A stretch of 29,590 nucleotides of DNA from Stramenopiles sp. TOSAG23-3 (lineage: Eukaryota; Sar). Both the position numbers and the translations under genes were made by a program. The notes under the pieces were generated by a model that saw only the letters and a program-made list of their open reading frames with translations, ran no database searches and was not told where the DNA came from. Shown piece after piece: positions 17,801 to 26,152 of the stretch (positions are counted from its first letter, which is position 1; each line of letters opens with the position of its first letter). The DNA is taken from assembly GCA_900128585.1 (NCBI GenBank), contig LT642235.1:1-29590 (forward strand), written 5' to 3'.

Positions 17801-19830
17801 AGGAAAGCATCATTTTCGCGGTCGGGCATCACCGGGCAGAGCCGCTTGCTGCGTATGCCATTTTGATGGAGCGGCTGAGGCAGTTTGACAAAGCCGAGGA
17901 AGCGTACCTGAGGGCGCTGGCGCTGGACGCAGAGTGCACTACAGCGCTACTTGGATACGCGAACTTGTTGGTAGACATTCGAGCGGACCATTCCACTGCA
18001 GAGATGTACTACAAACGTGCGCTGCGATGTGCCCGAATGGATGTTCACGACAATGACGTTCCATTGGTTATCGCTAAACGGTCCGTTACCGACGCGTACC
18101 TGAACTATGCTGTGTTCTTGAGCACCCTGAGAGGGGATCATAGCAAGGCTCTGGATTTGCTAGAGCATGCTACCAAGGTACAGCCAGAAAAGAACGCTCC
18201 TGTGCTGGTAGAATTGGGGCGGGTCCATGCGGCCCACGGCGACATGACCACGCAGCATATTCTGCAACACTACGAAGCGGCCCTGCGAATCGACCCCGAC
18301 TACGCCGATGCAAAGCTAGAGTTGGCCATGATCCTGTCGTCTCGATCCAAAGATCCTCGCGACCAACGAAGGGCGTTGGGTTTTTTCGAGCAGGTGCTGG
18401 AGAAGGACCCAAACAACGGCGCTACCCTTCTGGCGATGGCCCGCCACCTGGACTTCACCAACGCCGGGGCCCCGGTGCAGATAGAGCAACTCTACCGCCG
18501 GGCGATCACCGCAATCGATGGGGAAGCCAGGCTTGCACGTGGGCGGCCGGCGATTCAACCATGGGAGCCTCGCATGTCGTTGGCGACGTACCTTGAATTT
18601 AAGCGCCGGGACCCGCAACGGGCCGGATCCATGTACGAAGAAGCCGTACGCCTGGCCCCGTTTGAGCCGGAGTGCCTCGTCGCGTTGGGAGTGTTCCGCA
18701 AAACCGTGGTGGAAGACATCGATGGGGCGGAAGCCATGTTTCATAAGGCGCTGGATGCTGACCCGCTCCACGGGGCTGCCCTGGTCGCCATGGGCGACCT
18801 GCTGTGGACTGCGCGCGGGGAGTCCGAAGCTGCCGAAATTATGTACAAGCGTGCTGCGAATGTAGCTGGGAAAAAGGACGCCACCGCACTGCGTTCGTAC
18901 GCGCTGTTCCAAGCGAGCAGGGGGAGGGACAAGGCCGCCGCGTCCCTTTTCAGAAAAGCAGTGAAAGCAGACCCGAAACATGCCCCCACTCGCGCGGCCT
19001 ACGGAATCATCCTCATGTACAAATTGAAAGACTACGAGGTAGCAGAGCGGGAGCTGCTGAAGGCGATCGAGCTCGACCCGACCCAGAATGTGGAGGCCCT
19101 GCACCACTTGGGGAGGCTGTACGAGGAGCAGGTGCTGGAAATGAAAAGTATCGTCTCCGACGGAGGATACCAAGGCCGAGAGCGTGCCCTGCGGTGCTAC
19201 CGAAATGCGTTGGCGGTGGAGCCGGAGCATATCCCGACCCTCATCCGGATGGGGCTCCTCCTGAAGACAGTGGCCACCACGGCCCATCCTTCCGAGGCCC
19301 GCTCGACGCTGGACCGGGCGGAAGAGTGCCTGGCACGAGCTGCCGCTGCGGGCCCCGACGATGCCGACCCGAACTATGAGATGGGCGCCTTTCTCTTGGG
19401 GCGGGGCGCCAACCGTTTTGGTGCGGCGCGCCGGCATTTGCAACGGGCCATATCCTTGGACCCCTGCCACGTTCTTGCGATGGATGCGTTGGCGGAGACT
19501 CACGTATCGGCAAAAGAACCTGACTACAAGAAGGCGGAAGGGATATGGGTGCAGGCCCTTGATGTGAACCCTGCCAACGCACCCAGCATCGGGGATTACG
19601 TTCAATTTTTGGAGAATATTCGATCCCGCTGCGTGACGGCCGAGGCCCGCGTTCTTCGCGAAGATTCACCCGACGCCGCCCGCGCACTGGTGCTGTACCA
19701 GCAGCTGAGAAGGTACTCGACGTTGAAAGCAATATACGCGAGCAAGTCGGAAGAGCTAGGGGATTCAACCTGGCTCCGCCACAACAGGAGTTATCTAAAA
19801 GCGTTTCGAACACAGTTCGAACAACGCTGA
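14866..19830 (+). CDS. Large TPR protein with acidic N-terminus, WW-like motif and EF-hand-like region (1654 aa)
   Basis: One uninterrupted ORF. Residues 1-340 are acidic, Ser-rich and probably disordered. Residues 345-372 resemble the first half of a WW domain (Trp348, then D-x-x-G-x-x-F-x-x-N-x-x-TG) but lack the second Trp. Residues 766-830 look like a pair of EF-hands; the clearest loop, 780-791 (DRRGKGVISVND), lacks acidic residues at positions 3 and 5, so calcium binding is doubtful. From about 898 to the end there are some 15 tetratricopeptide repeats of the form A-x-x-x-YA-x-x-L...A-x-x-x-Y-x-x-A-L-x-x-DP, with strong DP/NP turns. TPR arrays serve as protein-binding scaffolds; the partner is unknown. 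I know no named family with exactly this order, so the function is left open. The codons are GC-rich, especially in the TPR half. It is followed on the same strand, 500 bp on, by the secreted-protein gene. Confidence 0.85.
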   Translation: MSSPPRATGYVAEEKNDGYGEEGIKAVVKGESVEPVSSMEPIATAASELSVIESMEGKSKPDATVPEPAENAVAGTDNTGDRGEEASPAKEKGKALGSAIDNIEGGAIDAARTDSQDVSSKFSDDEEAKTDVAEDDRNRDDDDGSSVPPDNDSYLETLTVTTLNSERSSSIGDDYNYGDVESMDSPDTKDRSRAINFRANSAPRHRTPTNIPTIFEEDNIPMRPATAPGKAPLFPVHQDYESENEDNSSIAYTRHQDDDFATSVTQSRDHGFESSLTPSLAPTSDDEEDEVIRGLMKGQTRGGQDMDGSIADMEREPTGDEFMHDHQDEEELLDEPKALSDDDEDDEWKVMEDVTGTTFLLNTITGEQKRVFAQDDRREQLGSPSWTEPPGVPRRTWQTLSPSPLRRVDDEGQLYSRRTPKKNTLKRANQSADKFVRQKMSESQRSLPSPISTRKGKQKMSVSAGRGGLLAASSVQYLPVRVVVHRANAKGEISENDRSRGGQMVDVPANKYKRGRVSEAARKEAFEEFLYDVAIRLQMAERRDPLAAPSSPSRRRRAERIRTDLKELEALEKEGKYVDPVYIGQLENKLRLMEEAEFSSAGAIFSKLKKNKTKPIKEKGALDGGGSLYTPRDMGRFSLWHATYRAQIVDFDSIRSGDMLLLRDSNDASSDAQFQDGLNSGGSAVGGSLASIQGIQGADTSKAILRVNAQESSMLTDTSTNNDDTEKSKSSSPSNVIGESEDKLRLRRLGLSQLLNAIRSKRSLFGVPLEGAKAAFNAMDRRGKGVISVNDFGAAMHRLDIKMPKSAVFELAKLVGNGNDVRYPEFLTALRMAAGDELAFAEEAPSEYGGDDEDSGVSDRRSVPERLQKRHRRKRKTYKSLPIDRRPDEDLVWDIEAAPENPEPLRVYAERLIARRQYPRALDYLERSLAAAQRNTFRSEKTLDLKWTSKHKSQLQIMLRLATLNSMMEQFDGAEQVMQESIIFAVGHHRAEPLAAYAILMERLRQFDKAEEAYLRALALDAECTTALLGYANLLVDIRADHSTAEMYYKRALRCARMDVHDNDVPLVIAKRSVTDAYLNYAVFLSTLRGDHSKALDLLEHATKVQPEKNAPVLVELGRVHAAHGDMTTQHILQHYEAALRIDPDYADAKLELAMILSSRSKDPRDQRRALGFFEQVLEKDPNNGATLLAMARHLDFTNAGAPVQIEQLYRRAITAIDGEARLARGRPAIQPWEPRMSLATYLEFKRRDPQRAGSMYEEAVRLAPFEPECLVALGVFRKTVVEDIDGAEAMFHKALDADPLHGAALVAMGDLLWTARGESEAAEIMYKRAANVAGKKDATALRSYALFQASRGRDKAAASLFRKAVKADPKHAPTRAAYGIILMYKLKDYEVAERELLKAIELDPTQNVEALHHLGRLYEEQVLEMKSIVSDGGYQGRERALRCYRNALAVEPEHIPTLIRMGLLLKTVATTAHPSEARSTLDRAEECLARAAAAGPDDADPNYEMGAFLLGRGANRFGAARRHLQRAISLDPCHVLAMDALAETHVSAKEPDYKKAEGIWVQALDVNPANAPSIGDYVQFLENIRSRCVTAEARVLREDSPDAARALVLYQQLRRYSTLKAIYASKSEELGDSTWLRHNRSYLKAFRTQFEQR

Positions 19831-20047
19831 GAGAGAGGAGGGTGCAACAAGGGAGGATATAGGATATAGATCGATGGTGGTAATCTTTTTTATTATTATT
19901 ATTTTTTTTCACTTTCTTCATCTCTTCGTAATATAATAACTACTGCTGTGTGGTGTGTGGAACTGTGTCTCGCTCTTCTTCTCTCTCCTCTCCTCCTCAG
20001 TCTTTTATTTCTCTTTTTTGTTGTTGTTGTCCTTCTTTGTCCTACTA

Positions 20048-20085
20048 CAGGTATAATACCGATACGGTACCTGGTATTATACCTG
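20048..20085. repeat. Perfect 13-bp inverted repeat (CAGGTATAATACC / GGTATTATACCTG)
   Basis: The arms at 20048-20060 and 20073-20085 are exact reverse complements with a 12-nt loop. A further copy of CGGTATTAT at 20114-20122 can pair with ATAATACCG at 20053-20061, so alternative foldings exist. Confidence 0.85.
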
Positions 20086-20088
20086 GTA

Positions 20089-20100
20089 CCTGGTACCAGG
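20089..20100. repeat. Perfect 12-bp palindrome CCTGGTACCAGG
   Basis: The site equals its own reverse complement. CTGGTACC-like words repeat just before it (20083-20095), so it belongs to the same palindrome cluster as the inverted repeat at 20048-20085. Confidence 0.85.
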
Positions 20101-20330
20101 AACCGGGAAAATCCGGTATTATTACTACCAGCCTTTTTACAGTGACCCAAAAACGATCACAAAAAAGAAGCCCAGCAGAAAAATCCAGAGTTGATTTAAT
20201 AATAACTTTGAAGCGACGGACGAACCACACAATAAATCAAATTCAACAGGATAGATACAACGGTTAAAGTTTTACACGACCATATACGTGCACGTCTAGA
20301 CACGGAATAAATACATCTGCCCAAAAAACG

Positions 20331-22130
20331 ATGTATCTGCTTCAAGTAAAAGGGTTCCTGCTTTTCTTTTGTGGTGTACTGACAACCGCGCAAGGCGTTC
20401 GTGTTGGTTCACAACCAAACCCTCCGTCGTGGCCCCAGTCGGTTGCGGTATTTGACCCGAGCGACGATGCAGGCACAATCATGGGGCGAGTCATGGCTGC
20501 ATTTGAAACGAATGGTGGGCACGATCCACCAAATCATGGACAGTTTTCTGACAAACGGTACGCATTTCTGTTCAAACCAGGAAGCTACAAAGTTGATGTC
20601 CCGGTGGGGTTTTACACTCAAGTGGTTGGCCTTGGTACTACTCCCGGGGAAGTAGTCTTCGAAGGTGAGAAGGGAGTGTACTCTGAAGAGGGAGATTATG
20701 GCATCGCCGGAGCGCTGTGTTCGTTTTGGCGCAGCGCAGAGAATTTTCGCACCTCTGCAAACTTCAAGTGGACGACGGGGACGGGCATGATGTGGGCAGT
20801 GTCGCAGGCCTCCCCAGTCCGACGCGTTGCGGTGGACAACAGCTTGGTTCTTTTCGAGTACCAGCCGCCGATCCCAGGGGCTGGTGAAGCTTCTGGGGGG
20901 TACATGGCTAACGTTCAAGTCGGCAATATGGTGAAACCCGGGTCCCAGCAGCAATGGTTTGGCCGTGACAGCACCGCAAACCAGATTCAAGACGGTGTAT
21001 GGAACATGGTATACTCTGGCGTGGACGGATCCCCCACGCCCCACTGTGGCAACGATGGGCAGGCTGCCATCACGGTGATCGATGCTACCCCTTTGGTATC
21101 TGAAAAGCCTTACATTGCGATCGCGTCGAATGGGAACTATTCCCTCATTGTGCCACCGCTGAAGCGCAACTCGCACGGCGCTGATCATACGGAGACTGGA
21201 ACTTCGATCGATTTCTCGAACGTGTACGTGACGGACCCGAACGATTCTGCCGCCGACATCAACGCAAAGCTGGCGATGGGCCTTCACGTTGTGCTGTCCC
21301 CTGCGATTTACAGCCTGAGCGAACCTTTGAAGCTGGCAACGAAGGGGCAAGTACTTTTGGGGCTGGGAATGGCGACCCTTCGCGCCACGAACGCAAACAC
21401 CCTCGTCGAAGTTGGGGATGTTGACGGTGTGCGGCTGGCCGGTTTCATCGTTCAGGCTGGTCCACTTGTGGGTGGGAAAAGGAGCCCGTCGCTGATTCAA
21501 TGGGGCACCGGAAAGTACGCTGGGAACGCAAACGACCCGGGGTTCTTACAGGATATCTTTGCTCGTGTTGGAGGTCCGGATGGTTCTCCCACCAACCCGG
21601 TCGGAGTGGACACAATGGTGCTGGTCAACTCGGGCCACGTCGTTGGTGACAACATGTGGCTGTGGCGAGCAGATCACACCGCGAACGGGCCGACGTATCC
21701 ACATTCTGGAAACGACTGCGACCATGGCCTTGTGGTGAATGGGGATGACGTATTCATGTACGGCCTCGCCGTCGAGCACACGTTGGCAGACTTGACGGTA
21801 TGGAACGGGGATCGGGGAACTACGTTCTTTTACCAATCAGAACTTCCATACAATGTGCAGGACTCTGAGTTTGGGGCCAAGGGCTACGCAGGGTACCGTG
21901 TGGCGGACGGCGTGACCCAGCACACTGCAAAGGGCGTTGGCGTGTACAGTTTTTTTGCTCTGTACAATGTCACCACGACGTCTGGCATCGTCTGCCCCCC
22001 TGCCCTCGAGTCGTCCTTCATGGACTCTCTGGCCGTAAAGTTGAACGGGAACGGGGGGATTACGCATGTGATAAATGGGAATGGAAACCCTGTCGTCGGG
22101 GGGCAAACGGAAGTAAGCTACGTCTGCTGA
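20331..22130 (+). CDS. Secreted beta-helix-like protein (599 aa), function unknown
   Basis: The N-terminus is a likely signal peptide (about residues 1-22, hydrophobic LLFFCGVLTTAQG). The mature part begins with VFDPSDD, then repeated short beta-strand/turn units rich in Gly, Asn and Asp (for example LFKPGSYKVDVPVGFYTQVVGLG at about 82-104 in two stretches, and later GQVLLGLGMATL), which fit a right-handed parallel beta-helix like those of pectate lyases and exo-glucanases. A His/Asp/Asn-rich core segment (HSGNDCDHGLVVNGDD, about 456-471) is a candidate active or binding region. It reminds me of a bacterial, fungal and oomycete secreted family often mislabelled as coagulation factor 5/8-type or adenylyl cyclase, but I name no enzyme activity. 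Potential N-glycosylation sites include NYS and NVT. A polysaccharide-acting or wall protein is the most likely role. A candidate AATAAA is at 22238-22243. The gene converges with SIL1. Confidence 0.75.
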   Translation: MYLLQVKGFLLFFCGVLTTAQGVRVGSQPNPPSWPQSVAVFDPSDDAGTIMGRVMAAFETNGGHDPPNHGQFSDKRYAFLFKPGSYKVDVPVGFYTQVVGLGTTPGEVVFEGEKGVYSEEGDYGIAGALCSFWRSAENFRTSANFKWTTGTGMMWAVSQASPVRRVAVDNSLVLFEYQPPIPGAGEASGGYMANVQVGNMVKPGSQQQWFGRDSTANQIQDGVWNMVYSGVDGSPTPHCGNDGQAAITVIDATPLVSEKPYIAIASNGNYSLIVPPLKRNSHGADHTETGTSIDFSNVYVTDPNDSAADINAKLAMGLHVVLSPAIYSLSEPLKLATKGQVLLGLGMATLRATNANTLVEVGDVDGVRLAGFIVQAGPLVGGKRSPSLIQWGTGKYAGNANDPGFLQDIFARVGGPDGSPTNPVGVDTMVLVNSGHVVGDNMWLWRADHTANGPTYPHSGNDCDHGLVVNGDDVFMYGLAVEHTLADLTVWNGDRGTTFFYQSELPYNVQDSEFGAKGYAGYRVADGVTQHTAKGVGVYSFFALYNVTTTSGIVCPPALESSFMDSLAVKLNGNGGITHVINGNGNPVVGGQTEVSYVC

Positions 22131-22203
22131 TCGCCATTGAAACCTTTCGATTTTTTTCTGCTCCTTGTATAGACACCACAGCCTTAAATGTTAAGTTCTT
22201 AAG

Positions 22204-22255
22204 AAAAAGTAAAACTGGGTCTAAAATGTACAGATTTAATAAAATTTTACTTTTT
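22204..22255. terminator. 11-bp stem-loop carrying AATAAA in its loop
   Basis: AAAAAGTAAAA (22204-22214) and TTTTACTTTTT (22245-22255) are exact reverse complements. The 30-nt loop holds AATAAA (22238-22243), 108 nt after the upstream stop. It may be part of the 3' end signal of the secreted-protein gene; this is inference. Confidence 0.65.
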
Positions 22256-22257
22256 AC

Positions 22258-22292
22258 AAAAAGCAAAGAGGGAGGATTTCTCTTTGCTTTTT
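22258..22292. terminator. 13-bp perfect stem-loop at the SIL1 stop codon
   Basis: AAAAAGCAAAGAG (22258-22270) and CTCTTTGCTTTTT (22280-22292) are exact reverse complements with a 9-nt loop. The right arm touches the first base of the SIL1 stop triplet (22292-22294). It could mark or protect 3' ends of either convergent transcript. Confidence 0.7.
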
Positions 22293-23932
22293 CACAACAG
22301 CTTCTTCACAAGGTTGTCGACCATTCGAATGAGGTCTTTCGCGTACTCGTCCTCTGGGTCCTCCAAAATGGCATCCTCCCATTCCTTCCGCCAAATCGAC
22401 ATAGACGTTTTCAGCTCGTTCGACTGCTTCCCTTTTGCCAAGCACCTGTTGTGCTCCTTCCCTTTCATTTTCCCCAACCGCTCCCCGACCAATATAATTG
22501 TATCGTACGTTCGCATGGCCTTCTCCCGGGACACATCGTCTCCGCAAGGCATGGCGGCCATGACGTCCACCATGAGGTCGCACCACTGCAGGCTCGTGAG
22601 GTGCTTCACGACCTGAACCCCATCGGACCCGCTCGCGTCGTTCTGCCCACCCAGCACTCCGACGGCGCCGATGGCATGGGTGAGGATGTCCCCGATCAGG
22701 GCGACCAATTTATTTTGCACACCGCACAGCTTTCGTTTCACAATAATCGTCTCCGGGGTCCACGCGACGGTCCCAAGTGCCGTGATGGGCCCCTCGATGC
22801 GGTTCGATGGTCCACGGCGCAGCGCGTTGAACACGTTCGTCGTGAGGACGTGCAGGGCTTCCCCACCCTGCTGGGCAAACAAGTGGTTTTCTGCCTCCAA
22901 CGACCCACGCACAGTGGCGCCGAGGCCGTACAGTTGCTTCCCCAAGAGCCCGATGTTGGCCTCGAGGGCCGCCAAGTTGAAGTCGACGCTGGAGGATTCC
23001 TCAACGAGGTTACCGGACTCCGCCCGCAGAACGTTCAAAAATGTGTCGATAGCCCCGAGGGCCTTGGCGGCTTTCTGGACTTCCGGGTAGTTCTTCACGG
23101 CCGTTCCGACGACCCACGCCGCGCTTTTGCGGACCTCGATGGACCGGTGGTCGAGCAGGTTGATGACCGCCGCAAGGCCACCGATGGTGGCAAAATCCAT
23201 GGCATTGTCCAGCTGCATGACCTCTTGCTCCATAGACGTGAGGACGCCGACCTTGTCGGTGTCGGACGAGGTTTCGTCGAGCAACACGGAGGTCCCCTTC
23301 TGCATCGCGTCCGCGGAGTCGTGGATGGCGTCCTTTGCCTCGTGCAGCTCCTTCTGCCGTTTCTCCCACAGTATTTTCATTGCAGCCTTGTACCGTTCCG
23401 GATCCATCTCTTTCTTTGCCGCCTGAAGGTCCGTCGGTGGTTCCGGAAGGGCGTCCAGGACCCGTTCGATCATCTTTGCAGATTTCATCCCGTCGTCCAT
23501 CGTCGGGAGGTCCGTGACGTTTTCCGGGACGGCGTACGCGTCGGCCACCACGGCCGGGTGGGCACCCGCCTGTTCGGATCGTTTCGCCCGTTCCTCGTCC
23601 TTTTTCAACTCTTCCGGGCGCTTTTCTTTCATCCGTCTTGCCCACTTGTCGCCGGTCTGTAAGTTCATCCGAATGTCTAGTCCTCCTGGGATGTGTTGGC
23701 CCGGGCGGACTTTTTTCCACTCCCCGTCCGGGCTTGGTTCAAAGATGGGCAAGTCGGACGAAAAGTCCGGGTTCTTCGGTTCCGTGTGATCTACCCCTAT
23801 GTCCCCGTTCGGAGCAACCTCTACCACGGACAGTTGCTGACTGGCAGGGTCCGCCGTGGCAGCGGGCAGCGAGATGAGGGGAAGGAGGACGAGGAGAAGG
23901 CAAGGTAATGCCGCCTTGGGTAGTACGTGCAT
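22292..23932 (-). CDS. SIL1: SIL1-type nucleotide exchange factor for the ER Hsp70 BiP (546 aa)
   Basis: The protein begins with a signal peptide (about 1-27, LLLVLLPLISLPAATA). Residues 64-96 carry the SIL1 signature, with EWKKVRPGQHIPGGL followed by R-x-NLQTG. From about 230 to 490 there are armadillo repeats typical of SIL1/HspBP1/Fes1, including LDNAMDFATIGGL (241-253) and the strongly conserved AWVVGTA (272-278). SIL1 works in the ER lumen, opening BiP so that ADP is exchanged for ATP. Asn138 in NVT may be glycosylated. The C-terminus is VKKLL, with no KDEL-like retrieval signal, so retention may rely on binding BiP. The 546-residue length is somewhat above human SIL1 (about 460). The secreted-protein gene converges on it with 161 bp between coding ends. 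Confidence 0.92.
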   Translation of the reverse strand: MHVLPKAALPCLLLVLLPLISLPAATADPASQQLSVVEVAPNGDIGVDHTEPKNPDFSSDLPIFEPSPDGEWKKVRPGQHIPGGLDIRMNLQTGDKWARRMKEKRPEELKKDEERAKRSEQAGAHPAVVADAYAVPENVTDLPTMDDGMKSAKMIERVLDALPEPPTDLQAAKKEMDPERYKAAMKILWEKRQKELHEAKDAIHDSADAMQKGTSVLLDETSSDTDKVGVLTSMEQEVMQLDNAMDFATIGGLAAVINLLDHRSIEVRKSAAWVVGTAVKNYPEVQKAAKALGAIDTFLNVLRAESGNLVEESSSVDFNLAALEANIGLLGKQLYGLGATVRGSLEAENHLFAQQGGEALHVLTTNVFNALRRGPSNRIEGPITALGTVAWTPETIIVKRKLCGVQNKLVALIGDILTHAIGAVGVLGGQNDASGSDGVQVVKHLTSLQWCDLMVDVMAAMPCGDDVSREKAMRTYDTIILVGERLGKMKGKEHNRCLAKGKQSNELKTSMSIWRKEWEDAILEDPEDEYAKDLIRMVDNLVKKLL

Positions 23933-24272
23933 GATGGGGGGCAGGGGCGGACGACTCTCCTCTTTCGGTTGGGTTTGGGGTGGTTCACGTGGCGGCCGAG
24001 AATGAATTCGTCTTCCTCTTCAATTCACCTCAACTGTAAATCTGTCTTTCGCTGTTGATTTGTTTAATCTCAGTTTCTTGATTTTATATCTTGTATTTTG
24101 TTCGCGAGTTTGTTCAATTTGAATGAAATGAGATGACATGCATGATGGACAACTACTTGTTTTGTAATTAGTAGATTGGTAGACGACAGACGACTATTAG
24201 ATCGAGAGTTCAATTCATTCCATTAATTAATAATAAAATAATAATATTTTTTTGGTGGTTGTCCTTCTGTGT

Positions 24273-24417
24273 CTGTCTTCTTCCTTTCGTTCTTCTTCTT
24301 CTTTCTTCTTCTTCTTTTTTCTTTCTTCTTCTTTTTTTATTTTCTTCTTCTTTTTTTTTCTTCTTCTTCTCTTCTTTCTGTTTCTATTTTTGTTGCTTTC
24401 TTCTTTCTTCTTCTCTC
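24273..24417 (+). repeat. Polypyrimidine TTC/TTTC microsatellite
   Basis: About 145 nt of nearly pure C/T, mostly CTT and TTTC units, strongly asymmetric between strands. No coding potential. Confidence 0.8.
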
Positions 24418-24602
24418 TGATTAATTAATTATTTTTTAGGTTATTTAACAGGATCATACGATTGGGTTGTACTGGAGCGAAGACTGAAGAGAAGAAAGAA
24501 AATAAGAAAGAAAAGAAAGAAAGAAGACATTATCATCAATGTTGATTTTATTCTATATTATTATTAACCCTACTACTTCTATATATAATCTACTATTTAT
24601 TT

Positions 24603-24651
24603 AAGTGCTAAGTGCCACGTGCTACGGTGCTACGTGGCTTAATTAACACTT
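24603..24651. repeat. Nested stem-loop (GCCACGT / ACGTGGC)
   Basis: Inner arms GCCACGT (24614-24620) and ACGTGGC (24632-24638) pair perfectly across an 11-nt loop. Outer arms AAGTG (24603-24607) and CACTT (24647-24651) could extend the fold. The sequence is GC-richer than its surroundings. Function unknown. Confidence 0.5.
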
Positions 24652-25596
24652 CACAATATCTATACTCTCGAAGTTATGTTATCATAGGGTACATACCCTT
24701 ATATTAATAAAATTAACATCTACACAATGAAGGAATTCAATGTATCTAATTTGATAGGTATTTAAATTCGTATTATATTGTGTTATAACTATGTCATTTG
24801 AAAAATGGAAGGAATCTCCAGAATTTAGAATTTAGAATTCCAGAATTCCTTTCTTTCTTTCTTTCTTTCTGAAAGTGTAAACAATGCTATGTGTATGTAT
24901 TATAATGATGTGGGTATGTTATTAGTTATTACAACAAGACCTAATGTTAACCATAATAGTGTTATTGTTAGGGTAATACAGGAGGTGAATGGATGGGAAA
25001 CGATTAATATGACTATTACAAGGATATAGCATTGAATAGGTAATTAAAAATGGAATGACTATTTCAACTATACAAATATGTGTAGTTATAATATATAATA
25101 TTAATAGGAAGAATTATATAATATCACAATGTGAACACTAGGACAAAACAAGTACTATCACTATGGCAAGAAGGGATAGTAGATTTTAATAGAATACTAG
25201 AATACAATTACAAGTACAGACGACAAAAAAGAAAGAAAGCAAAGAAGAGAATAATGTTAATTTTTTATTATTATTTTACTGTTTCTTTCTTTCTCTTCTT
25301 TCTCTTCTTTCTCTTCTTCTTCTTCTCTAAATTATAATTAATCTGTGGTTCGCTGTAGTTTTAAACTGACTGTAGTAGTCTATGCTGTATGGGTTTTAAG
25401 TTATTGGTTGGAGAGGAAAGAAAGAAAGGAAAGAAAGAAAAGAAAAGAATGAAAAATAATAAGTTAATTATTCTATAATCTATAATTAGCATTGGAAGAT
25501 GGAAGACCACTGGCAGGCAAGGCAGAGGGCAACTACTACTTCTATATTATACTTTTAATACATATTACTATACTATAATTATTCTATCTAATTAGA

Positions 25597-25738
25597 ATAA
25601 AGGAAGAAAGAAGAAAGAGCGAGAAGACGACAAAAGAAGAAGAAAGAGAAGAAGAAGACAAAAGAAGAAGAAAGAGAAGAAGAAGAGAAAAGAAGAAGAA
25701 AGAAAGAAAGAAGAAGAGAAGAAGAGAAGAAGACGACG
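25597..25738 (+). repeat. Polypurine GAAG/GAAA microsatellite
   Basis: About 140 nt of A and G with AAAGAAGAAGAAAGAGAAG units and only rare interruptions (GACGAC, GACAAA). It is one of several asymmetric tracts in the window. Confidence 0.8.
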
Positions 25739-26040
25739 ATGATGATTTTATTATTATCCGATCCGATCGATCGATCTATATAGATACATATCGATACTTG
25801 GATAGAAATTGATGGACGGTCGTACATTGTAAAGGAAGGAAGGAAGGACTGAATGAGATAGATAGATTAACTGTTTCTTTATTATCATTCGTTGATCTTG
25901 GGTTTTCTTCATTTTACGATACGAGGTATTGATATATATTTACACACGTGATATATATATACCTACACTATACTCCTTCTCCCACCACCGCCACTAATAG
26001 AGGAACACGATCGATAGTTATATACTACACGGGACGTACG

Positions 26041-26050
26041 TATATAAAAG
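26041..26050 (+). promoter_or_regulatory. Candidate TATA box of the PUF gene
   Basis: TATATAAAAG lies 297 nt before the PUF ATG. The stretch between it and the start codon has no ATG at all, as expected for a transcribed leader scanned by ribosomes. This supports a transcription start about 30 nt downstream, near 26070-26080. Confidence 0.55.
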
Positions 26051-26152
26051 GGGACTTCTTTGCACACGATTCGAAACGACAAACGATCGGCCTACCCATC
26101 ACAGCTGAACGGATTGCATTCGACATTCATTGGTTTGATACATAAAGTCTTT

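Larger units (their letters stand above)
19831..20330. other. Spacer between the TPR gene and the secreted protein gene
   Basis: This 500 bp starts with pyrimidine-rich and TTATT-rich sequence, carries a palindrome cluster in its middle (20048-20128), and then a stretch of about 200 nt with no ATG before the secreted-protein start codon, which fits a 5' untranslated leader. No gene is evident. Confidence 0.6.

Noticed and set aside
18316-19605. A 429-codon antisense ORF over the TPR region
   Set aside because: It mirrors GC-rich TPR codons in register and has no domain signal.
22226-23662. A 478-codon plus-strand ORF over SIL1
   Set aside because: Same cause as the PUF antisense frame; SIL1 on the minus strand has clear family motifs.
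24273-25738. CRISPR-like or transposon-like repeats in the large spacer
   Set aside because: The repeats are simple C/T or A/G microsatellites without unique spacers, terminal inverted repeats, target duplications or transposase genes.
25774-25785. ATCTATATAGAT palindrome next to GATCGATC repeats
   Set aside because: It is short and lies in AT/GATC-rich low-complexity sequence, so chance is the likely explanation.
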